Positions 26,940-35,120 of a stretch of DNA of 64,000 nucleotides are shown one piece after another (position 1 is the first letter of the stretch; each line of letters opens with the position of its first letter). The notes under the pieces were generated by a model, which had not been told where the DNA came from, searched no databases, and saw only the letters and a program-made list of their open reading frames with translations. A program made the position numbers and the translations under genes. This DNA comes from Bdellovibrionales bacterium (GTDB lineage: Bacteria > Bdellovibrionota > Bdellovibrionia > Bdellovibrionales > JAGQZY01). The stretch covers positions 43,910 to 107,909 of the forward strand of contig JAIEOS010000028.1 of the NCBI GenBank assembly GCA_019750295.1, read 5' to 3'.

Positions 26940-27674
26940 ATGTTTTTAATATCATTGATTGCTCTATCTATTCATGCTGCTGAGACAAAAATTCCTGAGA
27001 GTTTTGTCGATATCACCTCCATCAATCCCCAAATCCAGGTCGAACTTCGTTACAATTCCGAATGGAATTTTATCGGTCGCCGCATCGCTGGCTACAAGGC
27101 GAACAAATGTTTTCTTAAAAAAGCCACGGCGGACGCACTCTCTCTCGTGCAAAAAGATGTGGAAAAAAAGGGGATGTCTCTCCTCATCTTCGACTGCTAT
27201 CGTCCCCAACAGGCCGTTAACGATTTTTTAGAATGGGCTAAAAACGACGATCAAAAGATGAAAGTCTTTTTCTACCCTGATGTTGAAAAGTCTAAGCTGG
27301 TGAAAGATGGATATATCTCCAATCAATCCAGTCATAGCCGAGGAAATACGGTGGATCTCACACTGATAAAAAATGATGTCAAACTCGTCCCTCAAAAAGA
27401 TCAACTCAAGTATCAAGAGGATCGACTGGATTGCCGCCAATCCGTCAATATCGAAGCGAAGGGTCAGCTCAACATGGGCACGACCTATGATTGTTTTACT
27501 CCGATGTCGAACACGATGAATGGTTTTATCGCTGTCAAAGCGCAAGACAATCGCGCCCTCCTTAAAAAAGCGATGACCCGCAGGGGCTTTATCAATTACG
27601 CCAAGGAGTGGTGGCACTACACCCTTCGCAACGAATCTCCCCAAGATAAACCTTTTGATTTTGTCATTGAATAA
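26940..27674 (+). CDS. VanX-like D-alanyl-D-alanine dipeptidase (M15 family)
   Basis: Zn-dependent enzyme that cleaves D-Ala-D-Ala dipeptides; in non-resistant bacteria the family serves peptidoglycan turnover. The ATG at 26940 gives 244 residues with a short signal peptide (FLISLIALSIHA). Family motifs: DCYRPQQA (substrate Arg), SSHSRGNTVDLTL (the S-x-H-x-x-G-x-x-x-D Zn site) and EWWHY (catalytic Glu and Zn His). An insertion of about 30 residues (VPQKDQLKYQEDRLDCRQ...) precedes the MGTTYD motif. In a predator such an enzyme might act on prey wall fragments, which is inference. sfsA follows after 2 nt. Confidence 0.88.
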   Translation: MFLISLIALSIHAAETKIPESFVDITSINPQIQVELRYNSEWNFIGRRIAGYKANKCFLKKATADALSLVQKDVEKKGMSLLIFDCYRPQQAVNDFLEWAKNDDQKMKVFFYPDVEKSKLVKDGYISNQSSHSRGNTVDLTLIKNDVKLVPQKDQLKYQEDRLDCRQSVNIEAKGQLNMGTTYDCFTPMSNTMNGFIAVKAQDNRALLKKAMTRRGFINYAKEWWHYTLRNESPQDKPFDFVIE

Positions 27675-27676
27675 AT

Positions 27677-28414
27677 ATGAAGTTTGAAACACCCCTCATC
27701 AAAGCTAAATTTCTCAAACGCTATAAACGTTTTTTTGCCGATATCGAAATTAACGGTAAGGTCGAAGTGGCTCATGTGGCCAATACCGGAAGCCTTAGAG
27801 GCTGTCTGGACGAGGGCTCCCACTGCCTTGTATCTCCCGCGAAAGATCCCAATCGTAAACTCCGCTACAGTCTCGAAATGATTAAAACTCCGTCCACGTG
27901 GGTGGGTGTGAATACCAGCCTTCCCAACAAACTCGTTTACGAACTTTGGCAAAGCGGAACTTATGCGCCTTGGAACACGTTTGATCGCGGACAGATGGAG
28001 GTTAAAATCAATAAAGAGACTCGTTTGGATATGGCGCTCTGGAAGAGTGAAGACTTCCCTCAAGATAAGCTCGATTGGAAAAAGGTAAAACCACCTCTCC
28101 ACTTTATCGAAATCAAAAATGTCACTTTAGCCGAAAATAAAATTGCACAATTCCCAGACTCCGTCACCGAGCGAGGACAAAAGCATTTGAGCGAACTGAT
28201 AGATCTTATGGATAAAGGCTACAGCTGCGAGATCGTTTTTTTAGTGCAAAGAAGCGATTGTGATTTCTTTTCGCCAGCGGACGCCATTGACAAAAAATAT
28301 GGTGAGCTTTTGCGTGAGGCAAAAAAAAGAGGCGTTCTGATAACGCCTCTTTCCTGCGAGCTATCCTCAACGGAGATCAGACCTTTAGCGGTCCCACTCC
28401 CGTTAAAGTTTTAG
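27677..28414 (+). CDS. sfsA: SfsA-family protein
   Basis: 245 residues with the SfsA signatures: FLKRYKRFFADIEINGK, HVANTGSLRGCLDEG, the WVGVNTSLPNKLV motif, and a C-terminal nuclease-like half (FIEIKNVTLAENKIAQFPDSVTERGQKHLSEL, VFLVQRSDCDFFSPAD). E. coli SfsA was named for a maltose-metabolism phenotype and may be a DNA-binding or nuclease-like protein. The gene sits 2 nt after the dipeptidase gene. Its last 4 nt overlap the stop of the convergent DsbA-like gene, and that gene's terminator lies inside its coding sequence. Confidence 0.9.
   Translation: MKFETPLIKAKFLKRYKRFFADIEINGKVEVAHVANTGSLRGCLDEGSHCLVSPAKDPNRKLRYSLEMIKTPSTWVGVNTSLPNKLVYELWQSGTYAPWNTFDRGQMEVKINKETRLDMALWKSEDFPQDKLDWKKVKPPLHFIEIKNVTLAENKIAQFPDSVTERGQKHLSELIDLMDKGYSCEIVFLVQRSDCDFFSPADAIDKKYGELLREAKKRGVLITPLSCELSSTEIRPLAVPLPLKF
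28321..28352 (-). terminator. Rho-independent terminator for the DsbA-like gene, inside sfsA
   Basis: On the minus strand an 11-bp perfect stem (arms 28342-28352 and 28326-28336, AAAGAGGCGTT/AACGCCTCTTT) with a 5-nt loop is followed by eight T. It ends transcripts from the gene at 28411-29202, yet it lies wholly within the last 95 bp of sfsA. Confidence 0.85.
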
Positions 28415-29202
28415 CCTTTTCTCTTTAACCATTCGTCGATGATTTTTTTGAACTCAGGTAGTGGGTATGCACCTTTGAGAGTGACACCGTTCACGAGGTA
28501 ACCTGGAGTTCCTTCGATACCGTTCTCTTGAGCTTCCTGCATATCTGCATTGATGCGAGTTTTGATCGCGTCAGCTTGATCTTTAAGATCTTTAGCTAAA
28601 CGACCCATATCGGCCTTCGCTTCTTTCGCTAAAGCTTGATAAAGCTTTTCCGCATCTTTGTCAGAACCATAGGTCTCATTTTGACGTCCGAAGACGAGCT
28701 TCTTAAATTCGAAAGCTTTATTGGGATCTTGCATACCGATAGCTTCGAAATACTCAGACCCGCGGCGAGCATTCGGGTGCTTCCCTTCTAAAGGAAGGTG
28801 CTTAAAGATAAGGCGAACTTTATCACCATACTCTTTAAAAACTTCGTCTACGGTGTTTGAACCCTGACGGCAGAATGGGCACTGGAAATCAGAGTACTCT
28901 ACGATCGTGATCACTGCGTCTTTATTCCCTTTAATAGGACGACCAGCATCCACGGCGAACTTCTTAGGAGTTTCGAATTCCTTTTTACGCTCTTCTTCCT
29001 CGGCTTTGCGAGAATTCTCATAATCGGATTTTTGCGCTTCTTGAGCGGCCTCACGCAAAGTGGCCATAAACTTAGCTGGATCTTTTTTGATCGCTTTGTA
29101 AATGATCTCGGGATTGTCTTCGATGGTTTTTTCGATAAGCTTTGAGCAACCAGCACTGGAAAGTACTAAACCACACAAAGCGAAAAGTTTAACTAACTTC
29201 AA
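28411..29202 (-). CDS. DsbA/thioredoxin-fold lipoprotein
   Basis: 263 residues. A lipoprotein signal peptide (MKLVKLFALCGLVLSSAGC, lipobox SAGC) is followed by a charged helical linker (about 35-80). The thioredoxin-fold domain of the DsbA/BdbD type has the redox motif CPFC (about 112-115, in YSDFQCPFCRQG) and the cis-Pro region GIEGTPGYLVNG. It probably acts as a periplasmic thiol oxidoreductase or isomerase tethered to a membrane. It is transcribed alone, convergent with sfsA, and its terminator is at 28321-28352. Confidence 0.9.
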   Translation of the reverse strand: MKLVKLFALCGLVLSSAGCSKLIEKTIEDNPEIIYKAIKKDPAKFMATLREAAQEAQKSDYENSRKAEEEERKKEFETPKKFAVDAGRPIKGNKDAVITIVEYSDFQCPFCRQGSNTVDEVFKEYGDKVRLIFKHLPLEGKHPNARRGSEYFEAIGMQDPNKAFEFKKLVFGRQNETYGSDKDAEKLYQALAKEAKADMGRLAKDLKDQADAIKTRINADMQEAQENGIEGTPGYLVNGVTLKGAYPLPEFKKIIDEWLKRKG

Positions 29203-29345
29203 GGTCTTCCTCCATGTTGAAATTCAACGTCTTTTTATCCTAGTGGAGCGACCATGGCTTGTCCAATTCAAAAATGATCACGCACACTTGAGATTATTGA
29301 CCTGGTCGCCGAACGCCCGCACAATAGACACTAAGCGAGGTAATT

Positions 29346-29939
29346 ATGAACAAGTTTTTGGTGATCAGTTTGTTATTTATTGGCCAATGGGTCCCTCAAT
29401 TCGCAACGGCCCAGATCGAATTTCACTCCGATCGGATCAAAACTATGAGTGTTGAAGAGCTTCAGCAAATCGTGACACGCAATATGCGTAAACTCGAGGA
29501 CGACGACGAAGGCGTTAAACTGGTGGTGAAACAATCTCTAGAACTGGTCCTAGCGCAGCCCGACCAAAGTCGCGTGTCATCCGACATTTTTTCCCAGCTC
29601 AGGAATTTATCACGCGGTGAGAAGAACTTTTTAGACGCCCTCGAGGAAATTATCGATGAAGGACTTACGAGTTTAAAGAAAACCGGAAAAAATAAAGATC
29701 TTCTGAGAGAACAAAACACCTACCTCTATATATTGAACAATATGTTAGCAGAGTTGAAGGGATCTAAAGATGTTGAGGAGTACAAGCGCCTCATCCTTAA
29801 AATTCGCGACGCCGAAATCGATATCTCCGATTCTTTAATCTCATACCGCTTACTTAATAGTATGGCGCAGGCCGAAAACCCATCGACGTATGCAAATACG
29901 ATCTTTGAAAAAAAGAAGCCCTGGTGGAAATTCTGGTAA
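29346..29939 (+). CDS. Unrecognised exported helical protein
   Basis: 197 residues starting with a signal peptide (MNKFLVISLLFIGQWVPQFATAQ). The mature part is almost all helix-forming and acidic, with an aromatic basic tail (KKKPWWKFW). No Cys, no repeats. I recognise no family. It stands alone on the plus strand with its own strong terminator (29949-29998), so it is an independently expressed gene. Confidence 0.7.
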   Translation: MNKFLVISLLFIGQWVPQFATAQIEFHSDRIKTMSVEELQQIVTRNMRKLEDDDEGVKLVVKQSLELVLAQPDQSRVSSDIFSQLRNLSRGEKNFLDALEEIIDEGLTSLKKTGKNKDLLREQNTYLYILNNMLAELKGSKDVEEYKRLILKIRDAEIDISDSLISYRLLNSMAQAENPSTYANTIFEKKKPWWKFW

Positions 29940-29948
29940 AAACCTAAA

Positions 29949-29998
29949 ACCGGTATTCCGAATACAGCTCACCATATTCAGAATACCGGTATTTTTTT
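29949..29998 (+). terminator. Rho-independent terminator
   Basis: A 16-bp stem with one mismatch (29949-29964 with 29975-29990, ACCGGTATTC core) and a 10-nt loop is followed by seven T at 29992-29998. It ends the gene at 29346 just before the metal operon promoter. Confidence 0.88.
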
Positions 29999-30004
29999 GC
30001 CCTC

Positions 30005-30033
30005 TTGACATATCCCTGCGGGGTATATACATT
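30005..30033 (+). promoter_or_regulatory. Promoter with embedded CsoR-type operator
   Basis: TTGACA (30005-30010) stands 17 bp before TACATT (30028-30033), a usable -10. Between them 30010-30028 reads ATATCCCTGCGGGGTATAT, a pseudo-palindrome with the C/G-run-flanked-by-AT pattern of CsoR/FrmR-family operators. A csoR-type gene closes the operon. The first ATG (30040) starts only 6 nt past the -10 with no ribosome site, so the mRNA is probably leaderless. Confidence 0.75.
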
Positions 30034-30039
30034 CAGCCC

Positions 30040-30657
30040 ATGACACTTTGGCTCGCTCTATTTTTACTTTTTCCCCTCTCCCACGCCCATCCGGTCACCT
30101 ATGAAGATGGCGTGATGGTCAAATCTATGTTTCGCGACGACATGAGCGAAAGTTCTCTGACTTACTCTTTCCATCGAATCATGGCCGCAGGCCTGGAAGT
30201 GGACACTCTTAATTTAAATGGCGTGGATACCACCTGGATGTTGAGCGAACTGAATCTGCGTCCTTTACGAATTAACACCGAAGACTCTCAAACAAATATT
30301 TATTTACTGACGGCGGCGGGCGGTTACCGCGATCGACAGGATTCGGACTGGGCCGGAAAAGCGGGTTTACAAATCGATTACGAAACACGAAAGATTTTTG
30401 TAATGGCAAAGCATCAGGAATGGTTTACCGAAAATCTCGATACTCGGATGACCATGATTCAAGCCGGCTTCGCCCCTTTTGTTGCGGGATACAATGATTT
30501 GCACATTTGGAGTCTAGTGCAACTAGATTACAACGGTGACATGCGAAGATACGTTCAGATCACGCCACTTTTAAGATTTTTTTATAAAAACGTGTATTGG
30601 GAGGCGGGCGCCAGCACCCGCGGAAATTTTTATGGCCAATTTATGGTCCACCTTTAG
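30040..30657 (+). CDS. Unrecognised exported protein leading the metal operon
   Basis: The ATG at 30040 gives 205 residues with a signal peptide (MTLWLALFLLFPLSHA then HP). The mature part alternates hydrophobic and polar residues with many aromatic strand ends (ALQI-type patterns, FFYKNVYWEAGASTRGNFYGQFMVHL at the end). That fits a small outer-membrane beta-barrel or beta-rich periplasmic protein. Met and His are frequent near the N-terminus, which could bind metal. A start at 29890 is open in frame but runs through the terminator and promoter, so it is rejected. AGGAG before the next gene overlaps its stop. Confidence 0.7.
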   Translation: MTLWLALFLLFPLSHAHPVTYEDGVMVKSMFRDDMSESSLTYSFHRIMAAGLEVDTLNLNGVDTTWMLSELNLRPLRINTEDSQTNIYLLTAAGGYRDRQDSDWAGKAGLQIDYETRKIFVMAKHQEWFTENLDTRMTMIQAGFAPFVAGYNDLHIWSLVQLDYNGDMRRYVQITPLLRFFYKNVYWEAGASTRGNFYGQFMVHL

Positions 30658-30666
30658 GAGAAAAAT

Positions 30667-30948
30667 ATGATTAAAATTTTTATCTTTGCTGTCATTATGG
30701 CATTTGCGAAAGCTCCAGAAAAAACTGTTATCAAAGTGAACGGAATGGTCTGTTCATTTTGCGCTCAAGGGATCGAGAAAAAGTTTAAAGCGCGAGAAGA
30801 GATCTCTGCGGTCAGTGTCGATCTCGATACGAAGACGGTAGATCTCCAATTTAAAGACGGAAAAATTATGAGCGATGATGAGATCAAAAAGATGATCCAA
30901 GCGTCTGGCTACGATGTGGTGTCGATTCAAAAAGAAAGCGGAAAGTAG
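30667..30948 (+). CDS. MerP-like periplasmic heavy-metal-associated (HMA) protein
   Basis: 93 residues with a short signal peptide (MIKIFIFAVIMAFAKA) and one HMA domain with the metal-binding motif GMVCSFC (about 26-32). A ferredoxin-like pattern follows (ISAVSVDLDTKTVDLQF). This is the layout of MerP, which hands metal to the membrane transporter MerT; cytoplasmic CopZ lacks the signal peptide. The AGGAG site at 30656-30660 is strong. The stop shares its last base with the GTG of the next gene. Confidence 0.85.
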   Translation: MIKIFIFAVIMAFAKAPEKTVIKVNGMVCSFCAQGIEKKFKAREEISAVSVDLDTKTVDLQFKDGKIMSDDEIKKMIQASGYDVVSIQKESGK

Positions 30949-31304
30949 TGAATCGTCGAGCCCTCACCTTCATTACATTTTTTTCTTCGACGAGCACACT
31001 GCTTTGCTGCGCGCTCCCCGCACTCTTTGTCACTCTTGGCCTGGGCTCTACTTTTGCGAGCCTGATGTCCACAGTGCCTCAACTGGTTTGGTTATCGGAG
31101 AACAAAACTTATCTGTTTATTGTCTCGGGAGTTTTGCTGAGCTTGGGTGGCTATATGCAGTGGCAGGCTCGCAACGCCCCCTGCCCTATTGATCCCCAGT
31201 TGCGGCAAATGTGCATCACCTCTCGAAAATGGGGACTGGTTTTTTACTTAGTATCCCTTAGTATTTTTTTAATTGGTTTTTCTTTTTCCTATTTACTAGG
31301 TTGA
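30948..31304 (+). CDS. MerT-like three-span metal transporter
   Basis: 118 residues, GTG start overlapping the HMA gene by 1 nt. Three membrane segments lie at about 8-33, 54-70 and 96-116. The Cys pair C20-C21 in the first segment and C79/C89 in the loop between segments two and three match the plan of the mercuric transport protein MerT (one CC in the membrane, two Cys in the cytoplasmic loop). GLGSTF after the first segment is also MerT-like. Regulation by a CsoR-type rather than MerR-type protein suggests the ligand may not be mercury. Direction of transport is inferred from MerT. Confidence 0.75.
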   Translation: MNRRALTFITFFSSTSTLLCCALPALFVTLGLGSTFASLMSTVPQLVWLSENKTYLFIVSGVLLSLGGYMQWQARNAPCPIDPQLRQMCITSRKWGLVFYLVSLSIFLIGFSFSYLLG

Positions 31305-31308
31305 TCCC

Positions 31309-31587
31309 ATGAAGAAAAGTAATCCAGATCACTCTAACGACATCGCTCGACTCAATCGAATCTTGGGACAAGTTGAAGGCATAAAAAAAATGATCGAAGA
31401 CAAACGCTACTGCGTCGACATTCTCACGCAAACCAAGGCGGTAGGCTCTGCGATCAAAGGACTAGAAGCCTCAATTCTAGAGCGCCATCTTCAGCACTGT
31501 GTCTCCAGCGCCATCGAAGCCAAAAACAAAAACGAAAGCCAAAAAAAGATCGAAGAACTCCTAGACCTCTTCACCAAACGCCTCTAA
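31309..31587 (+). CDS. csoR: CsoR-family metal-sensing repressor
   Basis: 92-residue all-helical repressor of the CsoR/RcnR/FrmR group (LNRILGQVEGIKKMIEDKRYCVDILTQ). The metal site reads C35, H60, C64, the C-H-C pattern of copper(I)-sensing CsoR; RcnR would have His at 64 and FrmR Glu. Y34 and E82 also fit. It probably binds the operator at 30010-30028, so the operon controls itself. It is the last gene, 4 nt after the MerT-like gene, and is followed directly by the long inverted repeat 31589-31713. Confidence 0.9.
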   Translation: MKKSNPDHSNDIARLNRILGQVEGIKKMIEDKRYCVDILTQTKAVGSAIKGLEASILERHLQHCVSSAIEAKNKNESQKKIEELLDLFTKRL

Positions 31588-31588
31588 G

Positions 31589-31713
31589 TGTCCGGCAGGT
31601 ACGCCGATACTTTTTGAGAACCCCCGCGTTAGATTTTGCTAAAGCGCCTTTATTTCAAATGGAATATGTTTAAAGCGGCAGTTCTAAAAAAGTATCGGCG
31701 TACCTGCCGGACA
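31589..31713. repeat. Long inverted repeat between csoR and nth
   Basis: Perfect 27-bp arms (31589-31615 and 31687-31713, starting TGTCCGGCAGGTACGCCG) fill exactly the space between the stop codons of two convergent genes. The 71-nt interior has further pairings (GTTAG/CTAA-type and CTTTA/TAAAG). It may serve as a bidirectional terminator, but the arms are much longer than needed. Confidence 0.8.
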
Positions 31714-32367
31714 TTATTTTTTGGTTTTGATGGGGGATTTACGGCCGGGGTTCACGGTGCTGCAGATTTCGCAGCTGAGGCCGTGGCAATCGCGGGCTTG
31801 GCAAAATTCACGACCGTAAAAAATGATCTGCAAATGAAGTTTGCTCCAGGTGTTCTCGGCAAATAGTTTTTTAAGATCTGCTTCAGTCTGTTCGACATTT
31901 TTCCCGCGCGTGAGCCGCCATCGTTGCGCCAGTCGATGAATGTGAGTGTCCACGGGAAACGAGGGCACACCAAAAGATTGCGCCATCACCACCGATGCCG
32001 TCTTGTGACCCACTCCCGGAAGTTCTTCTAAGGCCTCTAGGTCCTGCGGCACTTTGCCACCATACTTATCAATCAAAATTTGAGATAATCCATGAATCGC
32101 TGCCGCTTTCCGAGGGGACAAGCCACACGGTCGTATGATTTCCTGAATTTCAGAAATCTTAAGCTTCACCATCTTTTGGGGAGTATCCGCCCTCTTAAAA
32201 AGTTTCGGAGTGACCTGATTCACGCGCACATCCGTACATTGTGCCGACAGAAGCACGGCGATCAGTAATGTGTAAGGATCTTTGTGGTCTAAAGGAATGG
32301 GAGGTGCTGGATACAAACGATCCAGCACTTTCTGCGCGAAGGCCGCGCGCTCGATTTTCGAATTCAT
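31714..32367 (-). CDS. nth: Endonuclease III
   Basis: DNA glycosylase and AP lyase of base excision repair. Of the 217 residues, the helix-hairpin-helix is LPGVGHKTASVVM (about 114-126) with the catalytic Lys, and the catalytic Asp is in FPVDTHIHRL (about 138). The C-terminal [4Fe-4S] region holds four Cys, but the visible spacing (C-x4-C-x4-C-x2-C in CQARDCHGLSCEIC) differs from the E. coli C-x6-C-x2-C-x5-C pattern. The start shares its base with the stop of the upstream DUF4920 gene, so the two are co-transcribed. Confidence 0.93.
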   Translation of the reverse strand: MNSKIERAAFAQKVLDRLYPAPPIPLDHKDPYTLLIAVLLSAQCTDVRVNQVTPKLFKRADTPQKMVKLKISEIQEIIRPCGLSPRKAAAIHGLSQILIDKYGGKVPQDLEALEELPGVGHKTASVVMAQSFGVPSFPVDTHIHRLAQRWRLTRGKNVEQTEADLKKLFAENTWSKLHLQIIFYGREFCQARDCHGLSCEICSTVNPGRKSPIKTKK

Positions 32368-32855
32368 TAGATAATTTTAATGCCGCTCGCATCAAAGAGA
32401 TAGACCGTTTGCGGAGCATCGATTTTCATTTTTTCGATCTCAGCATCTGTCTTACCCTCGTCCTTAAGATAATGACGAAGAACTTTCGCAGGTAAATCCT
32501 TTTGCTGAATATTCCCTATGGCTACGACTTTTTTATTTAAAATGGCTTTGGGCACCGCGAAGCCATTGTCCTTCATCGTAATGCGGACTTGAGTTTCCCC
32601 GTCCTTAACAACAACCCAGCAGCCCATTTTTTCGCAAACTTTTGTCACTGTCCCCGTCGTGAGGACTTGTTGCGACTTGTATTTGTCGTAATCCTTGACC
32701 AAAGACGCCAATGGTACTGGCTTTCCGGCAAGTCCTGTTTTTTCCCCAAATTGTGTGGCGTTGTCTGCAGGACGCGCGGGATGTGAATGGTGATGTTCCT
32801 CGTTGGCAGATACAGGGGACACCAATAATAATAAAGATAAAATTCCTGAAAGCAT
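32367..32855 (-). CDS. DUF4920-like exported protein
   Basis: 162 residues: signal peptide (SGILSLLLLVSPVSA), then a His-rich stretch (EEHHHSHP) that could bind metal. An OB-like domain with the DUF4920 pattern follows (VLTTGTVTKVCEKMGCWVVVKDGETQVRITMKDNGFAVPK). Two Cys flank KMG. The family is periplasmic and of unknown function. It lies upstream of nth with a 1-nt overlap, an odd partner for a repair gene. Confidence 0.75.
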   Translation of the reverse strand: MLSGILSLLLLVSPVSANEEHHHSHPARPADNATQFGEKTGLAGKPVPLASLVKDYDKYKSQQVLTTGTVTKVCEKMGCWVVVKDGETQVRITMKDNGFAVPKAILNKKVVAIGNIQQKDLPAKVLRHYLKDEGKTDAEIEKMKIDAPQTVYLFDASGIKII

Positions 32856-32953
32856 AGTTCATCTCCTTTGAGTAAGATCTTAGAACTATAAATCGTCCTT
32901 AGGCCATTGGCTACTATCTTGTCAGTGAAGCCTAAAAACTGTATGGTCGGTAA

Positions 32954-34990
32954 ATGACAACTCCGATAAGTAAACAGCGCAACATTCTCGTGACTATGGC
33001 TCTCCCCTACGCCAACGGCCCGGTCCATTTGGGTCATATGGTCGAAGCTCTTCAAGCAGACTTTTGGGTTCGCTTCCAAAAAATGCGCGGAAACACCTGT
33101 TATTTCTTCTGCGCGGATGACACGCACGGCACACCCATTCTCGTGCGAGCCCAAAAGGAAAAGAAGAAGCCCGAGGACGTCATCGCCGAGGCTTACAAAT
33201 CCCATACTGCCGATTACAAAGACTTTCAGGTTCAGTTTGATAACTACTCGTCCACCAACACCGACACCAATCGTCAACTTTGCGAAGAGTTTTATAGCGC
33301 CATGGAAAAAAATGGCGCCATTTCTAAAAAGACCATTGAGCAGACCTACTGCCCGAATGATAAAATGTTCCTTCCCGATCGTTTCATTAAGGGGACTTGC
33401 CCCAATTGTAAAACGGCGGATCAATATGGAGATTCCTGCGATGCTTGCGGGGCGACTTACTCCCCCACCGAACTTAAAAACGCCGCCTGTGCCATTTGTG
33501 GCACTCAACCCATTTTAAAAGAGAGCGAACACGTCTTCTTCGAACTCAACCAGTTTAAAGATTTTCTAACAAAATGGGTTCCTCAACATACTAGCCCTGA
33601 GATCTCTAAGAAGTTAAATGAATGGCTTAAGGAAGATTTACGCGCCTGGGATATTTCTCGCGATGAGCCTTACTTCGGCTTTAAAATTCCTGGCTACATC
33701 GACAAATATTTTTACGTGTGGGTGGATGCTCCTATCGGTTACATCGCCTCGAGCAAAGATTATTTCGATAAACACGGGATCGACTACAAAAAATTCTGGC
33801 AAGGCGAATCCACCGAGCTTTATCACTTTATCGGCAAAGATATTGTCTATTTTCACACTCTATTTTGGCCGGCGATGCTTAAAACCGCAGGCTATCGCAC
33901 GCCGAACGCCGTTCACGTCCATGGCTTCCTGACCGTCAACGGCGAAAAGATGAGCAAGTCGCGCGGGACTTTTATTTTAGCTCGCACTTATTTAAATCAT
34001 CTCGATGTGAATCATCTTCGTTATTACTTCGCCTGTAAATTGTCAGAGGGACTCGATGATCTGGATTTAAATCTCGATGATTTTTCTCAACGGGTAAATT
34101 CGGATCTGGTCGGGAAGTTTATTAATCTCGGTTCTCGCTCGGCACAGATGATTCACAAAACTTTCGAAGGCAAAGCCAGCGTACTCAAAGGCCGCGGTGC
34201 TGAGGTCTATCAAAAATGTTTGGCTCAGGCCGAAACGATTGCCGGCCATTACGAAAAACGCCAGTTTTCTAAAGCCACCGTAGAAATCCGTGACCTCGCT
34301 GATTTGGCCAACAAGTACTTTGATGAAGTTTCCCCTTGGAAAATAGTCAAAGAAAATCCGCAAGAGGCTCACGAGCATCTAACGGCCGCATTAAATATAT
34401 TTAGAGTTCTTACGATTTACATGGCACCGATTCTTCCCGAACTGGCAAATAAAGTTTCGGCTTTGTTTAACGAGACAGGAAGCTACAAGTGGTCTGATCT
34501 TTCCAAAACCATAGAAAACACAAAACTCAATCCATTCTCTCACCTTTTACAGCGTGTAGAGCCGGAGAAAATTAAGAATATGCTCGACGAAAATAAAAAA
34601 GACGCTCCAAAGACCGAAGCCCCCGCAACTGCAACCGCAAAAGCCGCGACTGTTTCTGAATCTGGGATTTACACGATCGATGATTTTGCAAAAATCGACC
34701 TTCGCATCGCTCGCATCGATAATGCGGAAGATGTCGAGGGCACCGACAAAATGCTGAAACTCTCGGTGAGCATCGGCGAAACTAAAAAAACGATCTTTGC
34801 GGGAATTAAAAAATCCTACAAACCCGAGGCTCTCATCGGAAAACAAGTTTTAGTGATCGCCAATCTCGCTCCTCGCAAAATGAAGTTCGGAATCTCCGAG
34901 GGAATGGTCCTTTGCGCGGGCGATGGCGACCAAGCCTTCATCATGAGCCCGGACACCGCAAACTCCATCCATGGCAGCAAAGTCAAATAA
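32954..34990 (+). CDS. metG: Methionyl-tRNA synthetase
   Basis: Charges tRNA-Met, including the initiator. 678 residues: the HIGH-type motif is in [12 protein letters not shown] (about 17-28) and the KMSKS loop in [11 protein letters not shown] (about 331-341). The zinc-knuckle region has [18 protein letters not shown] (about 145-162) and CAICG. An Ala/Thr/Lys-rich linker (about 550-570) leads to a C-terminal tRNA-binding OB domain (about 575-678, [13 protein letters not shown]...KLSVSIGE), which dimerises in this form of the enzyme. A 16-bp hairpin terminator follows 3 bp after the stop. Confidence 0.97.
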   Translation: MTTPISKQRNILVTMALPYANGPVHLGHMVEALQADFWVRFQKMRGNTCYFFCADDTHGTPILVRAQKEKKKPEDVIAEAYKSHTADYKDFQVQFDNYSSTNTDTNRQLCEEFYSAMEKNGAISKKTIEQTYCPNDKMFLPDRFIKGTCPNCKTADQYGDSCDACGATYSPTELKNAACAICGTQPILKESEHVFFELNQFKDFLTKWVPQHTSPEISKKLNEWLKEDLRAWDISRDEPYFGFKIPGYIDKYFYVWVDAPIGYIASSKDYFDKHGIDYKKFWQGESTELYHFIGKDIVYFHTLFWPAMLKTAGYRTPNAVHVHGFLTVNGEKMSKSRGTFILARTYLNHLDVNHLRYYFACKLSEGLDDLDLNLDDFSQRVNSDLVGKFINLGSRSAQMIHKTFEGKASVLKGRGAEVYQKCLAQAETIAGHYEKRQFSKATVEIRDLADLANKYFDEVSPWKIVKENPQEAHEHLTAALNIFRVLTIYMAPILPELANKVSALFNETGSYKWSDLSKTIENTKLNPFSHLLQRVEPEKIKNMLDENKKDAPKTEAPATATAKAATVSESGIYTIDDFAKIDLRIARIDNAEDVEGTDKMLKLSVSIGETKKTIFAGIKKSYKPEALIGKQVLVIANLAPRKMKFGISEGMVLCAGDGDQAFIMSPDTANSIHGSKVK

Positions 34991-34993
34991 GCC

Positions 34994-35032
34994 AAAAGGT
35001 TCCAGGTTCCTTAAAAGAACCTGGAACCTTTT
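34994..35032 (+). terminator. Hairpin terminator of metG
   Basis: A 16-bp perfect stem (34994-35009 with 35017-35032, AAAAGGTTCCAGGTTC) and a 7-nt loop, ending in TTTT. Part of the same sequence recurs at 38267-38294. Confidence 0.75.
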
Positions 35033-35120
35033 GATAAACCTAGACTTCTCAACCATTCCTTAACCAACTTTTGACTTAAGCTTGTCGATCCTATTGCAGG
35101 AATCTCTTTACACTTAAACT

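Noticed and set aside
32645..33508. 287-residue minus-strand frame across the metG start
   Set aside because: It is antisense to metG and the DUF4920 gene, both of which have clear family matches.
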